A stretch of 64,000 nucleotides of DNA from Chitinophaga rhizosphaerae. GTDB taxonomy: Bacteria; Bacteroidota; Bacteroidia; Chitinophagales; Chitinophagaceae. A model generated the notes under the pieces. It had not been told where the DNA came from. It made no database searches and was given only the letters and a program-made list of their open reading frames with translations. Below are positions 51,456 through 59,650 of the stretch, piece by piece (within the stretch, counting starts at the first letter, position 1; every line of letters starts with the position of its first letter). A program made the position numbers and the translations under genes. The stretch lies in the NCBI RefSeq assembly GCF_003958645.1, contig NZ_RXLO01000005.1:491531-555530 (forward strand). Reading direction: 5' to 3'.

Positions 51456-53429
51456 ATGCTCCGCATCCTCTCTTCATTCAGCTTTCGGTCGCTGCCGGCC
51501 GTCGTATCGCTCATTGCGTGCGGTTTCGCCTGCCGTCAACCCGTGCGCCCTGCGCCGGAAAAGATGATGGCCATTCCTTCCGCCGATACATCGGCTGTGC
51601 GCCAATTGCTCCGCTCCGCCAAAAACATCGCCGAATCGCTCCCTGATTCCGCGTCGGAAATGTATGATTCCGCCTGGCGGATGAGCCTCGCAGCCAAAGA
51701 CACCTGGGCTATCAGCATGAGCCTTTTGGGAAAGGGGAATGCCGTATCCGATACCGATTTCCTCCTTGCCCGCGGATATTACCGGCAATCGCTCCGGCTC
51801 GCTCTCGCGGTCGACAGTTTCGAACTGGCCGGCAGGGCCGCCACCAGCGCAGGCAGTACTTTCCTGCAGACCGGCCCGCCCGATTCCGCCGTGAAAGCCT
51901 ATATGTACGCCCTCGATCTCTTTTCGAAAACGGACAACCCAACCGCCAGGTCCAGCACCTATAACAATCTCGCCATCGCTTTCACGCAACTGGAGCAGGA
52001 CGATAAATCGAAGGAATACCGGATGAAAGCCATCGCCGGATACCGTACGGCAAAGGATACGCCCAACCTCGTGCGTAGTCTCATCAACATGGGGGCCCGG
52101 CTGGAATACCCGGAGCCTATCCCGTTTTTCCTCGAAGCGATCTCGCTGAGCGATACATCCAATTTCCCGCTGGGGAAATTTTATGCGCGCCTGGGCATCG
52201 GGGAAATGTACGTCACGAAAGCGAACTACGATTCCGCTTCCCATTTCCTCAGGCAGGCGGAAGCCGTCGCCGAGCGGCAACCCGTCAGCAAACAATACAT
52301 GAGCGTCATGTACGCCGTGATGGCAAGGATGTATTACCTGCAGCAACGGTATGCCGCAGCGCGCGCGTATTTCGGGAAGTCGACGAAGATCGCCCTGGAA
52401 CTGGGGAAGCTGGATCTGCTCGAAAAGCAATACCGCGTGCTCACCAAAGTGAATATCATGCTGGGTTTGCGGGAGGAGTCGGTGGAAGCGTTCGATAAAT
52501 TCAATACCTACCGCGATAGCATGCAGGACCTCCAGGTCGAGCAATCGATCAATGAAATGGAAACCCAATACCGAACGGCGGAAAAAGACCTCCAGCTGGC
52601 GGAGCAGGAGCGCGACCTCGCCCGCAAACAGCTCGGGATCCGCAACCGGAACGCGGGCATCTATGCACTTTCTGGCATCGTGCTGCTGCTGCTCGTGGGT
52701 GGTGGCGCCTATTTGCTGCACATCCGCCAGAATCAGCTGCTCGCCGCGCAGAAACTGTTGACGATGGAACGCGAAGCCGAACTGGAAAAAGTGCAGGCCG
52801 CGATGGAAGCCGAAGAGAAGGAGCGCGCCCGCATCGCCCGGAACCTCCACGACGGTGCAGGCTCCATCCTTTCCGGCGTAAAATTGTACCTCGCTTCCCT
52901 CGAAAACCAGTACCGCGGCCTGGCCGGCTCACCTGCTTATAAAGACACGATCGGCCTGCTCAACGACGCCGTTTCGGAGATCCGCGAAACATCCCATAAC
53001 CTCATGCCCAAAACCCTCCATCTCGAAGGCATCCATTCCGCCATCCGCGACTATTGCGGAAAAGTTGGCCGGAACGAGCAACTGGGCGTGGAATTCCTGT
53101 CGTACGGCGAGCCCACACGGTTCGATATCGATTTCGAACTGATGATCTTCCGCACGTTCCAGGAACTGCTGAACAATGTTTTCAAACATGCGCAGGCCAC
53201 GCACGTGATCGTTCAGCTTTCGTTTTCGCCGGATATATTTTCACTGACGGTGGAAGACGACGGGAAAGGGATGAACGGCAAGCAGGGAGACGGTATCGGG
53301 ATGTTCGCTATCCACTCGCGGGTAGAGGCTTTCCGCGGAACGATGGATGTGGGTTCCTCCATATCGGGCACCTCCATCAACCTTCAGTTTCCCGTTCCCG
53401 CAACAACCGTCAGCGAAAAAATTTCATAG
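51456..53429 (+). CDS. TPR-type sensor histidine kinase (HisKA_3), orphan
   Basis: 657 residues from the ATG at 51456 (MLRILSSFSFRSLP). The N-terminal hydrophobic stretch ends GFAC, a possible lipobox. The sensing part (about 55-370) consists of TPR-like helical repeats (AVKAYMYALDLF, SHFLRQAEAVAE, ARAYFGKSTKIAL), followed by a coiled coil, one membrane helix (about 400-425, IVLLLLVGGGAYLL), then the HisKA_3 phosphoacceptor in RIARNLHDGAGS and the ATPase N-box (ELLNNVFKHAQA) and DDGKGMNG. This NarX/DesK class needs a LuxR-type response regulator, but none is adjacent. The input signal is unknown. Confidence 0.92.
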   Translation: MLRILSSFSFRSLPAVVSLIACGFACRQPVRPAPEKMMAIPSADTSAVRQLLRSAKNIAESLPDSASEMYDSAWRMSLAAKDTWAISMSLLGKGNAVSDTDFLLARGYYRQSLRLALAVDSFELAGRAATSAGSTFLQTGPPDSAVKAYMYALDLFSKTDNPTARSSTYNNLAIAFTQLEQDDKSKEYRMKAIAGYRTAKDTPNLVRSLINMGARLEYPEPIPFFLEAISLSDTSNFPLGKFYARLGIGEMYVTKANYDSASHFLRQAEAVAERQPVSKQYMSVMYAVMARMYYLQQRYAAARAYFGKSTKIALELGKLDLLEKQYRVLTKVNIMLGLREESVEAFDKFNTYRDSMQDLQVEQSINEMETQYRTAEKDLQLAEQERDLARKQLGIRNRNAGIYALSGIVLLLLVGGGAYLLHIRQNQLLAAQKLLTMEREAELEKVQAAMEAEEKERARIARNLHDGAGSILSGVKLYLASLENQYRGLAGSPAYKDTIGLLNDAVSEIRETSHNLMPKTLHLEGIHSAIRDYCGKVGRNEQLGVEFLSYGEPTRFDIDFELMIFRTFQELLNNVFKHAQATHVIVQLSFSPDIFSLTVEDDGKGMNGKQGDGIGMFAIHSRVEAFRGTMDVGSSISGTSINLQFPVPATTVSEKIS

Positions 53430-53599
53430 CATCCATTCCATTAACCTGACTTTCCCGGAACATGCAACCACGAAATCTCCGAACCCGGAACATCATCGGC
53501 ATCTGCCCGGCCAGCAGCCTCACCGCCCGGATACCTGCCACTTCGGATGAAGCGCCGGCGGGTGATCGGTTCCCGCGAAATCCGTAACTTCAGTGCCGC

Positions 53600-55435
53600 A
53601 TGAGAAGACCTAGCAGAAAACCCGGAGAACCCGATGTGAGTTTCAGGCAGCGGATGGCGGCGCTGAAGAATCTACCCGCATTTTTTAAACTGGTCTGGCA
53701 AACCAGCCGTTGGATGACCACCTGGAACATCCTCCTGAGAGCGGCCCAATCCGCCACGCCGCTCGGTTTGCTGTATATCAGCAAGCTGATCATCGACGAG
53801 GTGGTCCGCCTCACCCAATCCGCCGGAGACGCCGGATACACGTACCTCTGGCAACTGGTGGCCGCAGAATTTGCGCTGGTCGTCATTTCCGGGGCGCTCG
53901 GGCGTGCCATTTCACTGGTAGACGGGCTCCTGGGCGAGCGCGTCGCCAATCACACTTCGGTGCGCATCATGCAGCACGCGGCCACGCTCGACCTCGACCA
54001 GTTCGAAGATTCCACTTTCTACGACAAACTGGAACGCGCGCGCCAGCAAACCGCCGGCCGCACGCAGCTCCTTAGCCAGGTGCTCACGCAGGTGCAGGAC
54101 GTGATCACCATGATCTTCCTCGCCGCCGGCTTGGTCACCTTCAGTCCATGGCTCATCCTGCTGCTGCTGGTAGCCGTGCTGCCGTCGTTCTTCTCCGAAA
54201 CCCATTTCAACGACCGGTTCTACGCCCTGGCCTGGGGCGAAACCTCCGCCCGGCGCGAGCTCGATTATATCCGGTTCCTCGGCGCGAGCGACGAATCCGT
54301 CAAGGAAGTAAAGATTTTCAACCTCAGCCGCTACCTGGTAGACCGTTTCCGGGGACTGGCGGATAAGTTTTACCGCGACAAGAAATCCCTGTCCATCCGC
54401 TACAACGTCTGGGCCGTGGTGTTTTCACTCGTCGGGAGCGCGGGGTATTATGCCGCGTACGTCATTATCATCCTGCAAACCGTCCGCGGGCAACTCACCA
54501 TCGGCGACCTGGCGTTCCTCGGCGGATCGTTCCGGCAGTTGCGCGGGCTGCTGGAAAGCGTGCTGATGCGGTTTACCAGCGTAACACAGGGCGCTATTTA
54601 CCTGCGCGACCTGTTCGAGTTTTTCGAGATTTCGCCCCGGATCACGCAACCTTTGAAAGCGCGGCCTTTCCCGAACCCTATCCGCGAAGGGTTCGTGTTC
54701 GAAAATGTGGGCTTCAAATACCTGAATGCCACGCGCTGGGCCAACCGCCACCTCAATTTCACGCTCCATGCCGGTGAAAAACTCGCGCTGGTAGGGGAGA
54801 ATGGCGCGGGTAAAACGACGCTGGTGAAGCTGCTGGCCCGTTTGTACGACCCGTCGGAAGGCCGCATCCTGCTGGATGGGCACGATCTGCGGGAATACGA
54901 TCTGAACGAGCTGCGGATGCAGGTGGGCGTGATTTTCCAGGATTTCCAGCGGTACCAGATGACGTTCTCTCAAAACATCGCCGTGGGCAACATCGCCGAG
55001 GTCGACAACCAGGCACGGATCGAGCAGGCGGCGGAGAAAAGCATGGCCGATCTGCTGTATGGCCGCCTTCCTGCAGGGTACAACCAGATGCTGGGGCGGC
55101 GCTTCAGCAACGGGGTGGAGCTGTCGGGCGGGGAATGGCAGAAGATCGCACTGGCGCGGGCCTATATGAAAAACGCCCAGCTCCTCATCCTCGACGAGCC
55201 CACGGCCGCCCTCGACGCCCGTGCGGAATACGAAGTTTTCCAGCGGTTTGCGGACCTCACCCGGGGCAAAACCGCCGTCCTCATTTCCCACCGCTTTTCC
55301 ACGGTGCGCATGGCCGACCGCATCCTGGTACTGGAAGGCGGGGAGCTGCTGGAGATCGGTACGCACGAGGAGCTGATCGCCCAAAAAGGGCGGTACGAAG
55401 AATTGTTTACGCTACAGGCGGCCGGTTACCGTTAA
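53600..55435 (+). CDS. ABC transporter, fused permease/ATP-binding protein
   Basis: 611 residues. The N-terminal half has six predicted helices (ABC type 1 exporter fold) with the DLDQFEDSTFYDKLERAR and EVKIFNLSRYLVDRF cytoplasmic loops. The C-terminal half is the ATPase: Walker A GENGAGKTT (about 399-407), Q-loop FQDFQRY, signature LSGGEWQKIAL, Walker B LLILDEPTAALD and H-loop SHRFS. It works as a homodimer or a half-transporter exporting lipid, peptide or drug; the substrate is not evident. The gap of 170 bases upstream holds only a 41-codon open frame (53462-53587) with no recognisable similarity. Confidence 0.93.
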   Translation: MRRPSRKPGEPDVSFRQRMAALKNLPAFFKLVWQTSRWMTTWNILLRAAQSATPLGLLYISKLIIDEVVRLTQSAGDAGYTYLWQLVAAEFALVVISGALGRAISLVDGLLGERVANHTSVRIMQHAATLDLDQFEDSTFYDKLERARQQTAGRTQLLSQVLTQVQDVITMIFLAAGLVTFSPWLILLLLVAVLPSFFSETHFNDRFYALAWGETSARRELDYIRFLGASDESVKEVKIFNLSRYLVDRFRGLADKFYRDKKSLSIRYNVWAVVFSLVGSAGYYAAYVIIILQTVRGQLTIGDLAFLGGSFRQLRGLLESVLMRFTSVTQGAIYLRDLFEFFEISPRITQPLKARPFPNPIREGFVFENVGFKYLNATRWANRHLNFTLHAGEKLALVGENGAGKTTLVKLLARLYDPSEGRILLDGHDLREYDLNELRMQVGVIFQDFQRYQMTFSQNIAVGNIAEVDNQARIEQAAEKSMADLLYGRLPAGYNQMLGRRFSNGVELSGGEWQKIALARAYMKNAQLLILDEPTAALDARAEYEVFQRFADLTRGKTAVLISHRFSTVRMADRILVLEGGELLEIGTHEELIAQKGRYEELFTLQAAGYR

Positions 55436-55484
55436 ACTGATCATAATCATATTTCGGAACAGGATTCCGGCGTAGGTTTGCGCC

Positions 55485-55799
55485 ATGGAAAAACAACAGG
55501 TAGCACAAAAAAGTACCCGGTCCATCAAGCGTTTCAGGATCATCGCATGGCTCGAAGGGATTTCTTTCCTGGCGATCCTCTTCATTTCCATGCCGTTGAA
55601 ATACTTTTTCGAAGAACCCTGGCTCAATAAACAGCTGGGCATGGCCCACGGGCTGCTGTTCGTGCTGTACGTGGTGCTGGCCATAGAGCTGAAAACCATC
55701 CTGCAATGGTCCATGAAAAAAACGGCCATCGCCCTCGGCGCATCGGTCGTGCCTTTCGGGACGTTCTTCATCAACGAAAAGTGGATCCACAAACCATAG
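55485..55799 (+). CDS. DUF3817 membrane protein
   Basis: 104 residues with three hydrophobic segments. Family pattern: FRIIAWLEGISFLAILFISMPLKYF, then GMAHGLLFVLYVVLAIELKT and a last segment ending FFINEKW, with the conserved Gly-His and Trp-Leu-Glu-Gly. This small integral membrane family, seen across bacteria, has no known activity. It follows the ABC transporter by 49 bases and is closed by the bidirectional hairpin at 55838, so it is probably the second gene of that transcript. Confidence 0.9.
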   Translation: MEKQQVAQKSTRSIKRFRIIAWLEGISFLAILFISMPLKYFFEEPWLNKQLGMAHGLLFVLYVVLAIELKTILQWSMKKTAIALGASVVPFGTFFINEKWIHKP

Positions 55800-55837
55800 T
55801 ATTCTCTATCTTTCTTTACGATAATTTAGGCAAGCAA

Positions 55838-55868
55838 AAAAAAGGGGAAGCGTTTTCGCTTCCCTTTT
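55838..55868. terminator. Bidirectional intrinsic terminator
   Basis: An 8-bp GC-rich stem (55845-55852/55857-55864) with a TTTT loop, extended by A-T pairs and flanked by A and T runs. It lies between the convergent DUF3817 gene and the DinB gene and serves both. Confidence 0.85.
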
Positions 55869-55887
55869 CGTTTTCCATCGCGGCCGG

Positions 55888-56397
55888 TTACATGATATTC
55901 GACATGGCGGGCTCATCGGCGCTCGGGCCGTAGCTGCCGGGGATCGGCACTTCTAGCAGCCGGAGGTACACGCCCAGCTGCGCCCGGTGGTGCACGATCT
56001 GATTATACGACATGCGGATGACTTCTTCCTTGGGGCTTACGGCATGCACCTGGTCGCCCGTGCGGAGGGTCCAGGGCTGGCCGAAGGTAGACTCGTCCGC
56101 CTGTTCGAGGCTGCTGATGCCTTCCTGCAGGGCTTTTTCGTGGATCGCCACCAGGTCGCCGGCGTTCGAAACGGCCGGGGGGGCATATTGCATGGCGGCA
56201 AAATCCAGTTCGTCGGTCTCGATCGCCATTTTCGTCCAGGACGGCAGCTCGGCGATGTGGATGGCCAGGTTGCGCATGTCCATGCTCTTGGGATGCGGCC
56301 GCCAGTCGAGCTTGTCGGTTGGAATACGGCTCAGCATCTTGCGGGTGGTTTCGGCCTCGCGGGCCATTTCTTTCAATAAAGAAGGAATAGTTGCCAT
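55888..56397 (-). CDS. DinB family protein
   Basis: 169 residues from the ATG at 56397 (MATIPSLLKEMARE). A longer frame with 10 extra residues exists but adds no structure. Four-helix DinB/YfiT pattern: TTRKMLSRIPTDKLDWRPHPKSMDMRNLAIHIAEL, then SYNQIVHHRAQLGVYLRLLEVPIP. The metal-ligand histidines (HIAEL and HHRAQ) are in place. Members are metal-dependent enzymes such as thiol transferases or isomerases, or have unknown activity, and nothing in the context narrows it. The gene is monocistronic and ends at the terminator at 55838. Confidence 0.92.
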   Translation of the reverse strand: MATIPSLLKEMAREAETTRKMLSRIPTDKLDWRPHPKSMDMRNLAIHIAELPSWTKMAIETDELDFAAMQYAPPAVSNAGDLVAIHEKALQEGISSLEQADESTFGQPWTLRTGDQVHAVSPKEEVIRMSYNQIVHHRAQLGVYLRLLEVPIPGSYGPSADEPAMSNIM

Positions 56398-56504
56398 GAT
56401 CTCAGTTTTTTTGGTTTGATGGTACAAAGATGAAAACGGGGTTTGACAACCCTATGTCAGCAGCTTTCATTTTTTTTTGTGTAGATTTAAAAAAATAATC
56501 CCCG

Positions 56505-56939
56505 ATGCGAACTGCTGTTTTACTGTCCATACCCGTTATCTTTTTCGCCTGCCAGTCTTCCCCTTCCGCCGGCCAATCCGCTGAAGGCGAAGCCAGTGCC
56601 CATTGTTACCGGAAAGTGACGGGGAAGGATACGTTCGAGTTGCAGTTGGTGGTGGATGATACCGACGTGAAAGGCGTACTGGAATACAATTTCTTCGAGA
56701 AAGACAGGAATAAGGGTACCGTAAGCGGTACGTTGAACGATAATATCTTCCGGGGTACGTATCATTTCACCAGCGAAGGTGTTACGAGCGACCGCCCGGT
56801 GGTCTTTAAAATGATGGGTGAACAATTGTACGAGGCTGTATACAATGATTTAGACTCCAATGGGGTGGCTGTTTTCGCGAAAGACGACGCGCATCTCAAA
56901 TTCGATCCTTCCCCTTACACCAAAACCGACTGCAGGTAA
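56505..56939 (+). CDS. Small lipoprotein of unknown function
   Basis: 144 residues. Signal peptide with a lipobox IFFAC (Cys near 16), then a Ser/Gly-rich linker and one beta-rich domain (KDTFELQLVVDDTDVKGVLEYNFF, DRNKGTVSGTLNDNIFRGTYHF, VVFKMMGEQLYEA). The G-T-V-S-G-T-L repetition suggests a small beta-barrel or lipocalin-like fold. Two Cys residues (one near residue 34 and the penultimate position) could pair. I recognise no family. The stop is 4 bases from the convergent Dus gene stop, and an AT-rich leader with a poly-T run precedes it. Confidence 0.8.
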   Translation: MRTAVLLSIPVIFFACQSSPSAGQSAEGEASAHCYRKVTGKDTFELQLVVDDTDVKGVLEYNFFEKDRNKGTVSGTLNDNIFRGTYHFTSEGVTSDRPVVFKMMGEQLYEAVYNDLDSNGVAVFAKDDAHLKFDPSPYTKTDCR

Positions 56940-56943
56940 GTCG

Positions 56944-57981
56944 TTAAACCGGACAATTTTCGTGGTAATCGATGAGCTGGATGGGTTCTTTTTCCATCTC
57001 GAAGCCTTCGTATTTCCGGAGCACTTCGTCCAGCACGGACTTGATCGCTTCCGGATCGCTGAGGGTAACGAGGCGGTTGCGGAATTCCTTGATGCCGGGG
57101 AGGCCCTTCAGATAGGTAAGATAATGGCGGCGCATGGAGTAAATACCAGCCTGTCCACCGCGCCATTGCAGCGATTTATCGAGGTGCTGCTTGCATACGG
57201 CCACGCGTTCGGCCACGGTGGGCGCGGGGAGTTCCTGTCCGGTATCGAGGAAATGGCGGACTTCCCGGAAAATCCAGGGGTAGCCGATGGCGGCGCGGCC
57301 GATCATGATACCGTCTACACCGAACCTTTCTTTATATTCCTTCGCTTTTTGCGGGCTGTCGATATCGCCGTTGCCGAAAATGGGGATGTGGATGCGGGGA
57401 TTGTTTTTCACTTTCGCGATGAGCGACCAGTCGGCCTCGCCTTTATACATCTGGCAGCGTGTTCTGCCGTGGATGGTGAGCGCCTTGATGCCCACGTCCT
57501 GCAGCCTTTCGGCCACTTCTTCGATATTTTTGGAATCTTCGTCCCACCCCAGCCGGGTTTTCACGGTAACGGGCAGGGAGGTGGCTTTCACGCAGGCGGC
57601 GGTGAGCCGGGTCATGAGGTCGAGATTTTTCAGCACGCCGGAACCTGCGCCCTGGGATACGATCCCTTTTACGGGGCATCCGAAGTTGATATCGAGGAAG
57701 TCCGGCTTCGTGAGGTCCACGATCGCGGAAGCCTGGGCCATGCGGCCTTCGTCGCCCCCGAAGATCTGAACGCCCGCCGGGCGCTCTTCGTCGAAAATAT
57801 CCAGCTTGCGGCGGCATTTCGCCGAATCGCCCACCAAACCTTCACTGGAAATGAACTCGGTATACAGAAGATCGGCCCCGTTGGCTTTGCAGACCACCCG
57901 GAACGGGGGATCGCTCACGTCTTCCATGGGCGCCAGCAGCAGGGGGAATTCCGGCAGTGTTATATGTTCGATTTTGACCAT
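56944..57981 (-). CDS. dusB: tRNA-dihydrouridine synthase
   Basis: 345 residues from the ATG at 57981 (MVKIEHITLPEFPLLLAPMED); the longer upstream frame is antisense-like to the neighbouring gene. FMN-binding TIM barrel: LAPMEDVSDPPFR, the catalytic Cys in NFGCPVKGIVSQGAGSG, PVTVKTRLGWDED, ALTIHGRTRCQMYKGEADW and FGNGDIDSPQKA, with DGIMIGRAAIGYPW. It reduces uridines in the tRNA D-loop to dihydrouridine. Subfamily DusB is the usual single copy in Bacteroidota, but I assign it from overall pattern only. It follows the metallophosphoesterase gene by 23 bases. Confidence 0.93.
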   Translation of the reverse strand: MVKIEHITLPEFPLLLAPMEDVSDPPFRVVCKANGADLLYTEFISSEGLVGDSAKCRRKLDIFDEERPAGVQIFGGDEGRMAQASAIVDLTKPDFLDINFGCPVKGIVSQGAGSGVLKNLDLMTRLTAACVKATSLPVTVKTRLGWDEDSKNIEEVAERLQDVGIKALTIHGRTRCQMYKGEADWSLIAKVKNNPRIHIPIFGNGDIDSPQKAKEYKERFGVDGIMIGRAAIGYPWIFREVRHFLDTGQELPAPTVAERVAVCKQHLDKSLQWRGGQAGIYSMRRHYLTYLKGLPGIKEFRNRLVTLSDPEAIKSVLDEVLRKYEGFEMEKEPIQLIDYHENCPV

Positions 57982-58004
57982 CGCGGCCGCAAAATTACGA
58001 AAAA

Positions 58005-58736
58005 TCAGGGATTCCGGCCTTTTTCGCCGGGGTAGAGGTACAAGACGGTGTCGCTCTGGGTACAATCTTTGGACCGCAGCTCCAGGGCCGACAGCTTCCC
58101 TGCAAATCCGGCGCCGGTATCCACGTTCCAGACGTTGCCGGCATGCATGGGCCTGAATTCGCCGTAATTGGTGGTAGGCGTGTGCCCGATGATGATTTCG
58201 TGGAAAAGCCGCAGTCGTTTGGGATATTGCAAGTCCGTGGTTTTTAGTTTGGGATTGAGCGAAAGCGCCATTTCCCACAGCGTACGGTCCCACATATAAT
58301 TATATTGATACCGTTCGAACTCGGGGCCGTGCATGGATGCGAACCCCGCGTGAATATACAGCCGGTTATGTTCGTCGGTATAAAACTGCCGCATACGGCG
58401 GAAAAACGCAAGATGCTGCAGCCTTTTTTCGGGGGAAAGCTTTTCGTAACTCGCCACGGTGGCCATGCCGCCGTGTTGTAGCCAGAGGTCAAGCGCGGGT
58501 TCGCCACCCAGCCAGGATTCGCACCAGGCATCGTGGTTGCCGCGGAGGAAAATACAATCGTACCGCTGCTCCAGCTCCATCATGTATGCAATGGTTTCGG
58601 CGGATTCGGACCAGCCGTCTACGTAATCGCCCAGGAAAACCAGCCGGTCGCCGGTTTTGGGCCCGATTCTTTCGATAATCTGTTGCAATGCCCGGTACGC
58701 CCCGTGGATATCGCCGATCGCAAAAGTTCTGCTCAT
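58005..58736 (-). CDS. Serine/threonine phosphatase-like metallophosphoesterase
   Basis: 243 residues from the ATG at 58736 (MSRTFAIGDIHGAY). The calcineurin-like metal motifs are complete: GDIHG, GDYVDGWSES, RGNHDAW, HAGF in YIHAGFASM, and GHTPTT. The form is that of the bacterial PrpA/ApaH-like PPP group, acting on phosphoproteins or dinucleotide polyphosphates. The GWS residues after GDYVD replace the usual GD of classic PPP phosphatases. It lies between the GNAT gene (39-base gap) and Dus, on one likely transcript. Confidence 0.93.
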   Translation of the reverse strand: MSRTFAIGDIHGAYRALQQIIERIGPKTGDRLVFLGDYVDGWSESAETIAYMMELEQRYDCIFLRGNHDAWCESWLGGEPALDLWLQHGGMATVASYEKLSPEKRLQHLAFFRRMRQFYTDEHNRLYIHAGFASMHGPEFERYQYNYMWDRTLWEMALSLNPKLKTTDLQYPKRLRLFHEIIIGHTPTTNYGEFRPMHAGNVWNVDTGAGFAGKLSALELRSKDCTQSDTVLYLYPGEKGRNP

Positions 58737-58775
58737 GTGATGGCGAATGTACATTTTTTGGCGCTAACCTGTTTG

Positions 58776-59330
58776 TCAGCGATGCGGCGAAAGGAGGGAA
58801 AACACGAAGATATCGGAGAATTTCCCGTTCCAGTACGATGCTTCGCGGAAAAAACCTTCCTTCACGAACCCCGCATGGGTCAGCACTTTTTCGCTCGCTG
58901 AATTGGCCGGGTCGATGATCGCTTCCACCGAATGCAGCCGGTACGTATCGAAGCCGTGTTGCAGCACGGCGGCGAGGGCTTCGCGCAGGATTCCCTTGCC
59001 GTGATACGCGTCGTGCAACATATATCCCACCTCGGCGCGGTGATGGGCCGCCTGCATCCGCACATATCCGATCACCCCGATCACTTTATCTTCTCCTTTC
59101 AGCGTAATCCCCCAGTTGATCGCCTCGTTGCGTTCCGCCAGGTCGGTAAACCGGTTGATGAGCTCCAGCGCATCTTCCTTACCCGCCGCTTTCGGCCGGG
59201 GAATGAAATGCATCAACTGCGGATGGGAGCGGAGGTAAAACACTTCGTCAACGTCTGACGGACGGATCTGGCGGAGCAACAACCGGTCTGTTCCGATCTC
59301 GGGTACGGGCGATAATTGTAAGGTGAGCAT
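58776..59330 (-). CDS. GNAT family N-acetyltransferase
   Basis: 184 residues from the ATG at 59330 (MLTLQLSPVPEIGTDRLLLR). The RimJ/RimL type pattern is present: RLLLRQIRPSDVDEVFYLRSHP near the N-terminus, VIGVIGYVRMQ, AEVGYMLHDAYHGKGILREALAAVLQHGF (acetyl-CoA-binding R/Q-x-x-G-x-G region), and NSASEKVLTHAGFVKEG. The open frame continues upstream through an AraC-like segment (see pseudogene), which is not part of this protein family. It probably acetylates a protein N-terminus or small molecule; the substrate is unknown. Confidence 0.92.
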   Translation of the reverse strand: MLTLQLSPVPEIGTDRLLLRQIRPSDVDEVFYLRSHPQLMHFIPRPKAAGKEDALELINRFTDLAERNEAINWGITLKGEDKVIGVIGYVRMQAAHHRAEVGYMLHDAYHGKGILREALAAVLQHGFDTYRLHSVEAIIDPANSASEKVLTHAGFVKEGFFREASYWNGKFSDIFVFSLLSPHR

Positions 59331-59362
59331 ACGGCAATTTAAACCAATTCGGGCTGCCATCG

Positions 59363-59470
59363 GCAGCGCTTTCTTGTAATTGGTGAAATTCATCCCCGAA
59401 GCGTTTTTAAAGTACTTCGAGAAGTGCGATTTGTCTTCAGGCCCCAGGTGGTACGCGGTTTCCTTCATCG
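59363..59470 (-). pseudogene. Relic of an AraC-family regulator C-terminus
   Basis: In the frame upstream of the GNAT start, residues LPMKETAYHLGPEDKSHFSKYF and NASGMNFTNYKKAL are the second helix-turn-helix of an AraC-type regulator (canonical: AYxLGFEDxSHFSKYFK, with Gly-Met before the last helix). Nothing of the first HTH or sensing domain is seen in any minus-strand frame in the 180 bases before the sulfatase gene. The piece is therefore a truncated remnant, in frame with but not fused to the GNAT gene. It shows no start codon of its own suited to a protein. Confidence 0.75.
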
Positions 59471-59650
59471 GTAATCCCCATTGTGGGTGGCCGGTATCCT
59501 GGTTCCCGGCGAAACCCGCCGGCGGACGTGCGCTGGTGGAAGATTTGGGGATGGATGGGGCGCGTGCGGACGGGCGGTTTTGCCCGCGTAATGCCGTTGC
59601 CGCCACGAAATATCCTGGCAGGTACAGCTGCCGTGTATTATCTTCAGGAA

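Noticed and set aside
53462..53587. A 41-codon plus-strand frame between the sensor kinase and the ABC transporter.
   Set aside because: No similarity to a response regulator or any family I recognise, and it is too short to separate from chance; the kinase therefore remains an orphan.
59331..59606. A longer GNAT start including an AraC-like segment, as a two-domain protein.
   Set aside because: The AraC piece is only the second HTH and the family GNAT length is met from 59330; a remnant is more likely than a fusion.
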